NCBI GenBank assembly: GCA_963702175.1
Contig: OY969721.1
Coordinates: forward strand, 1,178,001-1,242,000
Direction: 5' to 3'
Length of the DNA: 64,000 nucleotides
DNA from: VRUE01 sp963702175
GTDB lineage: Bacteria; Actinomycetota; Thermoleophilia; Solirubrobacterales; 70-9
Positions within the stretch are counted from its first letter, which is position 1; each line of letters opens with the position of its first letter. A program made the position numbers and the translations under genes. Under the pieces are notes generated by a model. It worked only from the letters and a program-made list of their open reading frames with translations. It made no database searches and was not told the origin of the DNA. Shown piece after piece: positions 41,560 to 49,892 of the stretch.

Positions 41560-44500
41560 TCAGCGAGCCGAGGCGGTGAGCTTGCGGGGGCCGCGGCTGA
41601 AGCCGGCCTCCAGCATTGCCTCCTCGTGGCCGGAGCCGATCACCGGCTCGCCGTCGAGCTTCTCGATGCCGAGCTTAGGCAGGCGGCCGCCGGCGACCGC
41701 GTCGGCGAGGGCACGCATGGCCGCGGCCAACTCCTCGTCGTCGAGCTCGATCAGGCGGACGACGCTGCGGCCGCCGCGCTCGAGGTAGAGGACCGGGGCG
41801 CCGTCGCGGAGGAGGACGTGGGCGCCGGGAACACGGGCGGGACGGCGTTCGCTTGGCGGCTTGGGCCAGGGCAGCGAGGCGCCGTAGGGGTTGGCGGGGT
41901 CGGTAGCGGCGAGGAGGAGATGTGAGCCGTCATCGATCGGCAACGAGCGCAGTCGCTCCACCGCTCCCGGCAGCGCGAACTGGGCGCCGCCGAGGCCCTC
42001 GACGAAGTAGCCACGGCGAGCGGTGCCGAGCAACTCCAGGTTGCCCAACTCGGCATAGAGGGCGGAGAAGCCGCCGGGGACGCCCTCGGCGAGGACCGAC
42101 TCGCGGGTGACGATGCCGTAGCGCTCCAGCATTAGCTCCGCCTGGGCGCGGAGGCGAGGCCCGGCAGCGGGCGCGTCGGCGAAGAGCGGCGCGGTCAGCG
42201 ACCAGCGGCCCTGGACCGCGGCGCCGGCCGCCGAGCGGCGGCGGCCGAAGCGGCGCCCCTGGCGCTCCTGCGAGGGCGCCGCGCGCAGCCGCGGCGCCCG
42301 CAGCGGCGCGAAGGCGTCGTTGGTCACCTCGCCCGACCAGGCAAGGTCCCAGAGCGCGTTATGGAGCTCCTCGACGGGGAAGTCGAGGTCGGCGAGCAGG
42401 TCAAGCCAGAAGGCTGGCCCGGCGGTGAGGCGCTCGCGGATCGCCTCGTGGGGAGCGCCCTCGGCCCGCTCCAGCTTCGCGTTGGCGGGCGGCGGGCCGG
42501 CGAGGCGTACGTCCTCGCGGAAGTAGAGGGCGACGCGCCCGTCGCTGCGACCGCGGGCGCCGGCGCCAACCCAGACCAGCTCACCACTGGTACAGAGTTC
42601 ATCGAGCCAGCTCGGCGAGTAGGCGCCGAGGCGGCGCGGCAGCACGTCTGCCTCCCAGACTTTCGGCGTCAGCGCCACCCCCTGGAGGGGGACGAGCGCG
42701 TCGCGGAGGCGGTCCGGCCCCGCCCCCGCCGGCCGGTGCGCGTCGACATTCTGCCAGCTGGGCAGGAAGCGGGCGAAGCGGTCGCGGTCGGCGGGCTCGA
42801 CCTCGCGGCGCAGGTGGGCAAGACTGGCCCGCCGCACCCGCCGCAGTACGTCTGAGTCGCACCACTCGCGCTCGGCGCCGCCCGGCAGCAGCTCGCCGCG
42901 GACAAGCACGGCGTCGCGCTCCAGCTCGCGCAGGGCCGTTGTGGGGTCGATTCCGTAACGGGCTGCGAGCTGCGCGGTCGGGAAGGGGCCGTGGGTGCGG
43001 GCATAGCGGCGCACCAGCGCCAGCAGCGGGTCGGGGCGCTCGGAGAGGAAGCCCTCGGGCAGGCCGGGCGGCGGCGGCACCCCGAGTGCGTCGCGGTACA
43101 TCCCCGCGTCCTCACCAGCGATGTAGCGCGCCTCGCCGGCGATCCGGACCTTGGCGGCGCGACGCTCCGCCACCAGCTTCTCCAGCATCGAGACGGCCGA
43201 GTAGCCCTCGGCGACCCGCTCCTCGCACTCCTCGGCGGTCAGGTCGCCGACCCTGCGCAGAATCTGCTGGAGGGCGTCGCGGTCGCCGGCGCGTGCCTCC
43301 TCGGTGGTGTGCTGGAGTTGCGCCTCGACCTCCTCCAAGGCCTCCGGGTCGATCAGCTCGCGCAGCTCCTCCTGGCCGAGCAGCTCGCGCAGCAGGTCGC
43401 GATCGAGGGCGAGGGCGGCGGCGCGGCGCTCCGCGTTGGGCGTGTCCCCCTCGTACATGTAGGTCGCCACGTAGTCGAAGAGCAGCGAGGAGGCAAACGG
43501 GGAGGCAGTCGGCGTCTCGACCTCAACCAGGCCCAGCTGGCGTGAGTGGAGCTTTGTCAGCAGCTCGGCCAGCGAGGGCAGGTCGAGCACGTCGCGCAGG
43601 ACCTCGCGGTAGGTCTCGAGGACGACCGGGAAGCGGGGGAAGTCCCGCGCCACCTCGAGCAGGCTCTGCGACTTCAGCCGCTGCTGCCAGAGCGGCGTGC
43701 GTTTGCCCGGGTAGGCGCGCGGGATCAAGAGCGAGCGAGCGGCGTTCTCGCGGAAGTGGGAGCCGAACAGGGCCGAGCCGGAGAGCTCGCGCACGACCAG
43801 GTCCTCGAGCTCGTCGGGCTCGACCATGACCAGATCCGCAGCCGGCGGCTCGTCGGCGTCGGGCAGGTGGATGACGATGCCGTCGTCGGACCAGATCGCA
43901 TCGACCTCGAGGTCGCGCTCGGAGCGGATCTTCTGCGCCAGCGCCAGGCCCCAGGCGGCGTGGACGCGGCCGCCATAGGGAGAGAGGACGCAGAGGCGCC
44001 AGTCGCCGATCTCGTCGCGGAAGCGCTCGATGACGATCGTCTCGTCGGAGGGCACGACCCGGGTCGCGGTCTGCTGCTCGCGCAGGTAGGCGACCAGGTT
44101 CTCGGCGGCGCGGCGGTCGAGGTCGTACTCCGCGGCGAGATCTTTGGGCTCGCGGGATACGGCCTCGCGGGCGAAGGCGCCGATCGCGCGGCCGAGCTCG
44201 GCGGGGCGGCCGATCCCGTCGCCCTTCCAGAAGGGGACCGCGCCCGGCACCCCGGGCGCCGGGGTAACGATGACCCGGTCGCGGGTGATGTCCTCAATCC
44301 GCCAGGTGGTTGCGCCGAGCAGGAAGGTCTGCCCGGGGCGCGCCTCGTAGACCATCTCCTCATCGAGCTCGCCGACCCGGCGGCCATCCGGCAGGTGGAC
44401 GCCGTAGAGGCCGCGGTCGGGGATCGTGCCGGCGTTGGTGACGACGAGCTGGCGCGCCCCTTTGCGGCCGTGCATCGTGCCGGCGGCGCGATCCCAGACG

Positions 44501-46221
44501 ATCCGCGGCCGTAGCTCGGCGAAGCGGTCGGACGGGTAGCGGCCGTCGAGCATGTCGAGGACGTTCTCGAGCTGCTCGCGGGAGAGGTCGTGGAAGGGCT
44601 CTGTGGCGGTGATCAGTTGCTCGGCCTCGTCGACGTTCCACTCGTCGAGGGCGGCCATCGAGACCAGGTGCTGGGCGAGCACGTCGAGGGGGTTCTGGGG
44701 GATCACCGTCTCCTCGATCGCCCCTTCGCGCATCCGCTTCGCGACCACCGCGCACTCGAGCAGGTCGGCGCGGAACTTGGGGAAGACGCGGCCGCGCGAG
44801 ACCTCGCCCAGCGAGTGGCCCGCCCGGCCGACCCGCTGCAGGCCGCGGCTGACCGACTTCGGCGACTCGACCTGGATCACCAGGTCGACGGCGCCCATGT
44901 CGATGCCCAGCTCCAGCGATGAGGTCGCGACCAGGCACGGGAGCTGGCCCGACTTCAAGAGCTCCTCCACCAGCGTGCGCTCCTCGTGTGACAACGACCC
45001 GTGGTGGGCACGAGCGATTTCGACTGAGGTTTCTGGGCCGGCGGGTCCTGTCGCCGTAGGGGACCCACCGCCCCTTCCGGTAGCTAAAGCTTCCTCAGGG
45101 GCGGTCCCCCCTACGGCGCCACCCCCCGGCACAGCGTCCTCAGCTGACGTTGCCCCGTTACCCGCATGCTCAGTGGCGGGAAGCTCCGCTGAGGGTTCGT
45201 CAGCCGCAAGCTCGTTTAGACGCTTAGCTATGCGCTCGGCGGCGCGGCGGTTGTTGACGAAGACGATCGTCGAGGTGTGCTCTTGGACGAGCTTGAGGAT
45301 CTCGGGATAGATCGCCGGCCAGATCGAGCGGACATGGGCCAGCGGCTCGCCGTCCGTCGGATTCCCGTCTTCATTTGGAAACGCGGGGGCGCCGGGTTCG
45401 GCCATGTCCTCCACCGGCACGACGATCTGCAGATCGAGCTCCTTAGCGACCCCAGCATCCACAATCTCACACTGCCTTTTCGGCCCAACCAAGAACTTCG
45501 CAATCCGCTCCAACGGCCTCTGAGTAGCGGAAAGCCCGATCCGTTGGAGGCCGTGGTTGCTCGCGGCGGGTGGCGCCGTAGGGGGGACCGCCCCTGAGGA
45601 AGCTTTAGCTACCGGAATGGGCGGTGGGTCCCCTACGGCGACAGGACCCGCCGCGCTGCCCGCATGGTCCTTCACCAGATGCTCTAGGCGCTCGATCGTG
45701 AGGGCCAGATGCGATCCGCGCTTCGATTGGGCCACCGCATGAATCTCGTCAACGATCACCACCTCGGTCTTAGCGAGGATCTCGCGCGCCCCCGAGGAGA
45801 GGATCAGGTAGAGCGACTCGGGCGTGGTGATGAGGATGTCGGGGGGCGATTTGCGCATCGCCCGGCGTTCTGCCTGGCTGGTGTCCCCGGTGCGCAGCCC
45901 GACCGAAATCTCAGCGCCGATGCCACGCAGCGGCGCTCGCAGGTTGCGCTCGATGTCGTAGGAGAGCGCCTTCAGCGGCGAGACATACACGATCCGCACG
46001 CCATCGCCCCGGTCGGAAGTCCGCGAGAGCTTGTCTATCCCCCAAAGGAAGGCGGCAAGCGTCTTGCCGGAGCCGGTCGGGGCGCAGATCAGCGCGTTGG
46101 CGCCGCCCGAGATCGCCTCCCACCCACCGGCCTGCGCCGGCGTGGGCCCCTCAAAGGACGCCTCGAACCAGCGTCTTACCGGCTGGCTGAAAGGTGCGAG
46201 TGGATCGGTCTCAATGGCCAA
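41560..46221 (-). CDS. lhr: Lhr-type large ATP-dependent helicase
   Basis: 1553 residues from the TTG at 46221; the frame extends to a TTG at 46287 that overlaps the preceding gene. Superfamily 2 motifs: CAPTGSGKTLAA (I), VDEIHAVAQSKRG (II), LSATQRP (III), then SSLELGIDMGAVDL and VGRAGHSL (V/VI), followed by the Lhr-core winged helix and Lhr-CTD regions. Lhr acts on RNA:DNA hybrids in repair. Two inserts of about 29 residues, at about 189-218 and 366-394, are encoded by inverted copies of an 86-bp element; both fall in surface loops between helicase motifs. Confidence 0.9.
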   Translation of the reverse strand: MAIETDPLAPFSQPVRRWFEASFEGPTPAQAGGWEAISGGANALICAPTGSGKTLAAFLWGIDKLSRTSDRGDGVRIVYVSPLKALSYDIERNLRAPLRGIGAEISVGLRTGDTSQAERRAMRKSPPDILITTPESLYLILSSGAREILAKTEVVIVDEIHAVAQSKRGSHLALTIERLEHLVKDHAGSAAGPVAVGDPPPIPVAKASSGAVPPTAPPAASNHGLQRIGLSATQRPLERIAKFLVGPKRQCEIVDAGVAKELDLQIVVPVEDMAEPGAPAFPNEDGNPTDGEPLAHVRSIWPAIYPEILKLVQEHTSTIVFVNNRRAAERIAKRLNELAADEPSAELPATEHAGNGATSAEDAVPGGGAVGGTAPEEALATGRGGGSPTATGPAGPETSVEIARAHHGSLSHEERTLVEELLKSGQLPCLVATSSLELGIDMGAVDLVIQVESPKSVSRGLQRVGRAGHSLGEVSRGRVFPKFRADLLECAVVAKRMREGAIEETVIPQNPLDVLAQHLVSMAALDEWNVDEAEQLITATEPFHDLSREQLENVLDMLDGRYPSDRFAELRPRIVWDRAAGTMHGRKGARQLVVTNAGTIPDRGLYGVHLPDGRRVGELDEEMVYEARPGQTFLLGATTWRIEDITRDRVIVTPAPGVPGAVPFWKGDGIGRPAELGRAIGAFAREAVSREPKDLAAEYDLDRRAAENLVAYLREQQTATRVVPSDETIVIERFRDEIGDWRLCVLSPYGGRVHAAWGLALAQKIRSERDLEVDAIWSDDGIVIHLPDADEPPAADLVMVEPDELEDLVVRELSGSALFGSHFRENAARSLLIPRAYPGKRTPLWQQRLKSQSLLEVARDFPRFPVVLETYREVLRDVLDLPSLAELLTKLHSRQLGLVEVETPTASPFASSLLFDYVATYMYEGDTPNAERRAAALALDRDLLRELLGQEELRELIDPEALEEVEAQLQHTTEEARAGDRDALQQILRRVGDLTAEECEERVAEGYSAVSMLEKLVAERRAAKVRIAGEARYIAGEDAGMYRDALGVPPPPGLPEGFLSERPDPLLALVRRYARTHGPFPTAQLAARYGIDPTTALRELERDAVLVRGELLPGGAEREWCDSDVLRRVRRASLAHLRREVEPADRDRFARFLPSWQNVDAHRPAGAGPDRLRDALVPLQGVALTPKVWEADVLPRRLGAYSPSWLDELCTSGELVWVGAGARGRSDGRVALYFREDVRLAGPPPANAKLERAEGAPHEAIRERLTAGPAFWLDLLADLDFPVEELHNALWDLAWSGEVTNDAFAPLRAPRLRAAPSQERQGRRFGRRRSAAGAAVQGRWSLTAPLFADAPAAGPRLRAQAELMLERYGIVTRESVLAEGVPGGFSALYAELGNLELLGTARRGYFVEGLGGAQFALPGAVERLRSLPIDDGSHLLLAATDPANPYGASLPWPKPPSERRPARVPGAHVLLRDGAPVLYLERGGRSVVRLIELDDEELAAAMRALADAVAGGRLPKLGIEKLDGEPVIGSGHEEAMLEAGFSRGPRKLTASAR
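45039..45124. repeat. Palindromic coding element, copy A (in lhr)
   Basis: 86 bp, an inverted copy of 45568-45653 with one mismatch (45074 against 45618). It is itself imperfectly palindromic, with GC-rich arms (CGCCGTAGGGG and its complement) around an AGCTAAAGCTT-containing loop. It is read in frame in lhr, giving GGAVGGTAPEEALATGRGGG. Confidence 0.85.
45568..45653. repeat. Palindromic coding element, copy B (in lhr)
   Basis: The second copy, in the opposite orientation 443 bp away. Read in the lhr frame it encodes AAGPVAVGDPPPIPVAKASS and GAVPPTAPP; read on the other strand it is also open. No third copy was seen in the window. Confidence 0.85.
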
Positions 46222-46252
46222 CCCACGGATCTTAGTGCTGACGCGGCGCTGG

Positions 46253-47383
46253 CTAGGGGCGACCGCCGGCGAAGCCGACGAAGGCAAACCAGGAGCGCTT
46301 GGGCACGAAGCCGGAAGCGAAGAGGCCCGAGCCGTCGCAGAAGTTGCAGCTGCCCGGCTGGTCGTCGACCGAGAACCAGTAGATCCGCTGCAGTCGCCAT
46401 TTCGCCTGCCAGCGTTTGAACAGGCCGAAGGCCCCCTTTAGCTGCTTGGCCTGGCCCTGTGGCCCCTTGGCGAAGGAGTTGTTGAGGGCAGGCGGCTGCG
46501 AGCTCCAGCTCACCTCGGTGATCCAGAGGCCCTTGCCGGCGTCGCCGTGCTCTTTCATCACGCCGCGGAACTCTTCGATGTCTTCACCCAGCTCCTGGTA
46601 GCGAGGGGTGTAGGGGTGGAGGGCGGTGCCGACGAACCTCGACTTGATGCCGGGGGTCGACTCGTACATCCGCTCGAGGAATTCGGTGGCGAAGTAGGCC
46701 TGGCGCGGTGCCCGTTTGGACAGCGCCTCGCGCGGCTCCGAGAAGAGCCCCGCGAGGACGACCTTCGCTCCGGGATCGACGCTGCGCAGGGCCGTGTAGG
46801 AGATCTTGACCAGCTTCCCGTACTCGGCCGGGTTGGGCCTGACGACGAAATACTTGAAGTTCGGCTCGTTCCAGATCTGCCAGACCCGGATTGGCCTCCG
46901 CGGCACAGTGGGGTTCTCCAACCAGAAGCTGCCGCTGGGCCCATAGCGGGCCACGGCAAGTTGGAGGAAGGCCTGCCACGAGGCGCGCTGGGCTCCCGTC
47001 TTCACCGGCAGATTCCGCGGCGCGGTCGCTGCCCCGCCCGTTCCGGGAACGACCCCCTCAGGCACAGCCCAGACCGGCGCCCCGTAGACGAACGGCAGGA
47101 CCTCTATGCCGGCTTGCGTCGCGCTCCTGACCAAGGCGTCGATCCCGGACCAGTCGGCCGTGCCTCCAGGAGCCGGCTGCACCGAGCTCCAGACGATCGG
47201 CACTCGGACGCTGTCGACACCGCCTCGCTTGAGACGCTGGAACTGTTCGATCGTTGGCGGCCCCTGTGGCACGACGCCCCAGAACTTCGCCGGAACGGCC
47301 TGCGCCGCCGGAACCGCGATCAGGCCGATGGCCAAGGCCATCGAGGTTGCCGCAAAGGCACGTATGGACCCACTCAGTCGCAT
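46253..47383 (-). CDS. Secreted GH-A clan glycosidase-like protein
   Basis: 376 residues with a signal peptide (to about AQA, 28). The barrel reads DSVRVPIVWSSVQP, IEVLPFVYGAPVWAVP, RVWQIWNEPNFKYF with the acid/base Glu, and LWITEVSWSSQPP with the nucleophile Glu, the arrangement of GH5/GH39-type clan A enzymes. YWFSVDDQPG and a final Trp-rich segment complete the barrel. It probably acts on an extracellular polysaccharide; substrate unknown. It is on the same strand as, and just upstream of, lhr. Confidence 0.75.
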   Translation of the reverse strand: MRLSGSIRAFAATSMALAIGLIAVPAAQAVPAKFWGVVPQGPPTIEQFQRLKRGGVDSVRVPIVWSSVQPAPGGTADWSGIDALVRSATQAGIEVLPFVYGAPVWAVPEGVVPGTGGAATAPRNLPVKTGAQRASWQAFLQLAVARYGPSGSFWLENPTVPRRPIRVWQIWNEPNFKYFVVRPNPAEYGKLVKISYTALRSVDPGAKVVLAGLFSEPREALSKRAPRQAYFATEFLERMYESTPGIKSRFVGTALHPYTPRYQELGEDIEEFRGVMKEHGDAGKGLWITEVSWSSQPPALNNSFAKGPQGQAKQLKGAFGLFKRWQAKWRLQRIYWFSVDDQPGSCNFCDGSGLFASGFVPKRSWFAFVGFAGGRP

Positions 47384-47405
47384 CTCGCCCTCCTAACCGA
47401 AGGAG

Positions 47406-47951
47406 TTAGCTCGCCTCAGGCGAGACGGAAGTTCCCGAGTCCGTCCGCTGGCGACGCTTGTTCAGCACTACCGCGCCGACGGAGATCGCCGCGAGCACGA
47501 GGACCGCGAGCAGGATCGGCACCAGCGGGGAGCTGCCGCCGTCGTCCTCCGTGGACGTGGATGCGCCGGTCTGATCGCCCGGCTGCAAGGGCTTTGCCTG
47601 GTTCTCGCCCGAGCCGGAGCCTGGGCTACCCTGCGCAGTGCCGTTCTTGCCCCCGTCCGGCGCTCCCGCGCCCGAAGATGAACCGCCCGAAGAGCCCCCA
47701 CTGGACCCACCGGAGCCGGCACCCGACTGCGCGCCCTGTCCGTCACCCGTGTTCGACGTGTCGGCCGGACCGGACGATCCGGTTTTCTTGTCCCCGGTCG
47801 CGATCGGCGGCGCGTCCTCGTATTGGACTCCGTAAGCATCCGTAGTCTGGGCGACGGCGGGAACGGGAACCAATGCGAGCAGAGCAAGCACAGACACCAA
47901 GCCAAGAACAAGCCGGCCAGGCAGGGCGGGGCGGAAGCGCTTCCCGAGCAT
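47406..47951 (-). CDS. Secreted Ser/Gly-rich protein with C-terminal membrane anchor
   Basis: 181 residues from the ATG at 47951. Signal peptide (about 1-34, AVAQ), a low-complexity GSGGSSGGSSGG-type linker (about 60-130), then a hydrophobic helix (about 145-165) followed by KRRQR and a polar tail. No LPxTG motif is seen. It is a probable single-pass surface protein. It lies 22 bases upstream of the glycosidase, suggesting an operon. Its start overlaps the divergent ligase frame by 79 bases. Confidence 0.6.
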   Translation of the reverse strand: MLGKRFRPALPGRLVLGLVSVLALLALVPVPAVAQTTDAYGVQYEDAPPIATGDKKTGSSGPADTSNTGDGQGAQSGAGSGGSSGGSSGGSSSGAGAPDGGKNGTAQGSPGSGSGENQAKPLQPGDQTGASTSTEDDGGSSPLVPILLAVLVLAAISVGAVVLNKRRQRTDSGTSVSPEAS

Positions 47952-49885
47952 CGCGCGAAAGGTTAGACCAAACGGCGGCGCTACTTGCCCCGGTTGTTCT
48001 CCTCCTCGCCCTGGCCCTCGCGGGAGGCGGATTTGACCTGGGCGATCGTCATATAGCCGGGCTGGCGACGTGGTTGGTCGTGATCGGGCTCCTGGTCTTC
48101 GGGCTAGGCGCGCGAGCGACGCTGGAGCGACCGCTCTACGTGACGGCGGGGCTGATCGGCGGGCTGTCTTTCCTCTGCGCAATGTCGTCTTTCTGGTCGG
48201 GCTCAGCCGAGCTGAGCGTGATCGAGGCCGATCGGGTACTGGTCTACCTCGGCCTCTTCCTTGCCGCATTCCTGATCGCCCAAACCAGCGAAAGGCGCCA
48301 ACGTTTCGCTGAAGGCCTGGCAATTTCTCTCGCCTTGATCGGACTCCTGGCCCTGGGGACCCGGCTGTTGCCCCATCTGCTGGAGTTCGGCGACGGTCTC
48401 GGGAGCGGACCCCGGCTGAGCTACCCACTGGGCTACTGGAACGCAAACGGGGTGGCATTCGGGATGGCGGTGGCGCTGCTGCTCTGGATGAGCCGGCAAG
48501 CGAGCGCGACAGCACTGCGCTGGATCTCCGTCGCCGTGATGCCGGCCCTGCTGCTGGCGCTCTACTTCACCTACTCGCGCGGGGGCCTGCTCGCGCTTGC
48601 CGTGGCGACGGGCTGCCTGCTGGCGCTCTCGCGCGACAGGCTGTGGCTGCTCGGGACCCTGGCGATCGGTTCGCTGGGAGCGCTGCCGGCGCTGCTTGCG
48701 GTGCAAGATCGGCGCAGCCTCGCCGACAACCTGGCGAACCAGGCGGCGGTCGACCAGGGGGCGACGGTGCTGGCGATCCTGCTCGGCGGAATCGCGCTCT
48801 CGCTTCTCCTCTTCGCCGCGCTGCGCTGGCTGGAGCAGCGCGGCGGCAGCCGCACCGGCCGGATCGTTGAGCTCTCCCGCAACCGAGCGCTGCTGCGCGG
48901 TCTCGGCATCGCCGCCGCGCTACTCGCCGTCGGGGCGGCGATCGCGGTCGGTGGGCGTGCATGGGACCGGTTCTCGGACCCGGACGTCCAGTTCCCGCAG
49001 CAGCCCGAGCAGCATTTCTCGGACCTCTCGAGCGCCGGCCGGCACGACTTCTGGCGGGTCTCGCTCGACGCTTTCGGCGAGAAGCCCCTGCTCGGCCACG
49101 GCGCCGGCACGTACGAGTTCTCCTGGGAGGAGCACCGCTCGATCGACCAGCCCCTGCACGACGCGCACTCGCTGTACTTCGAGGCATTCGCCGAGCTCGG
49201 CCTCCTCGGCGGCATCCTGGTGCTGGCCCTGGTCGGGTCCCTGCTCTGGTTCGGCTTCGCCGCCTGGCGCGACGCCGCTGGCCCAGACCGCGACCGTTAT
49301 GCGGCGCTGCTGGCGGTGATGCTCACCTTCGCGGTGGGCGCCGGCATCGACTGGTTCTGGGAGATCGCCGGCCTGGGAGCGATCTTCTTCCTCGCCGCTG
49401 GCGTCGTCGTCGCCGCAAGATGCAGCCAGCTCGCCCTCGATCCCAGGCGCGAGCGGCCTGGAGCCGAGGGCCAGCGCTACGGCTTCGTCGTCGCTGGGAT
49501 CGCGATCGGGTGGATCGCGGCGATTGCGCTGATCGGCCCGCTGCTCGTCGATCGCGAGATCGACGCCAGCCAGAGCGCCGCCGCTGAGAACGACATCGCG
49601 TCCGCGATCGACCATGCGGAGAGGGCACGTTCGATCGAGCCCTGGGCGGCATCCCCGTACGTCCAGCTCGGGCTCCTCGCCGAGCTGCAGGGCGAATACG
49701 AGACCGCGATCACTCACTTCACCAACGCGATCGAGCGCGAGGACCACAACTGGCAGCTCTACTACCTGCGCTCCAGGGTCGAGCACGAAGCAGGCGACGA
49801 AGCCGCCGCCCAGGCGGATCTCGACCGGGCCAGGGAGCTGAACCCGCGCGCGGATTGTTTGAACGAAGGCTGGAATTGCGGGTGA
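47873..49885 (+). CDS. O-antigen ligase/polymerase family protein with C-terminal TPR
   Basis: 670 residues. About eleven membrane helices, with the Wzy_C-type periplasmic loop (about 345-420) containing GHGAGTYEFSWEEHRS and HDAHSLYFEAFAELGLLGG, the signature of O-antigen ligases and polymerases. The last 90 residues form TPR units (YVQLGLLAELQGEYETAITH, AAQADLDRARELNP). It would ligate or polymerise lipid-linked glycans on the outer face of the membrane. It starts the polysaccharide cluster. The ATG at 47873 is inside the divergent gene; later starts would lose the first helix. Confidence 0.85.
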   Translation: MRAEQAQTPSQEQAGQAGRGGSASRASRERLDQTAALLAPVVLLLALALAGGGFDLGDRHIAGLATWLVVIGLLVFGLGARATLERPLYVTAGLIGGLSFLCAMSSFWSGSAELSVIEADRVLVYLGLFLAAFLIAQTSERRQRFAEGLAISLALIGLLALGTRLLPHLLEFGDGLGSGPRLSYPLGYWNANGVAFGMAVALLLWMSRQASATALRWISVAVMPALLLALYFTYSRGGLLALAVATGCLLALSRDRLWLLGTLAIGSLGALPALLAVQDRRSLADNLANQAAVDQGATVLAILLGGIALSLLLFAALRWLEQRGGSRTGRIVELSRNRALLRGLGIAAALLAVGAAIAVGGRAWDRFSDPDVQFPQQPEQHFSDLSSAGRHDFWRVSLDAFGEKPLLGHGAGTYEFSWEEHRSIDQPLHDAHSLYFEAFAELGLLGGILVLALVGSLLWFGFAAWRDAAGPDRDRYAALLAVMLTFAVGAGIDWFWEIAGLGAIFFLAAGVVVAARCSQLALDPRRERPGAEGQRYGFVVAGIAIGWIAAIALIGPLLVDREIDASQSAAAENDIASAIDHAERARSIEPWAASPYVQLGLLAELQGEYETAITHFTNAIEREDHNWQLYYLRSRVEHEAGDEAAAQADLDRARELNPRADCLNEGWNCG

Positions 49886-49892
49886 ACGCACG

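Noticed and set aside
41870..41900. Third copy of the lhr palindromic element (shared gccgtagggg)
   Set aside because: Only about ten bases match and they encode ordinary Lhr sequence; no palindrome is present.
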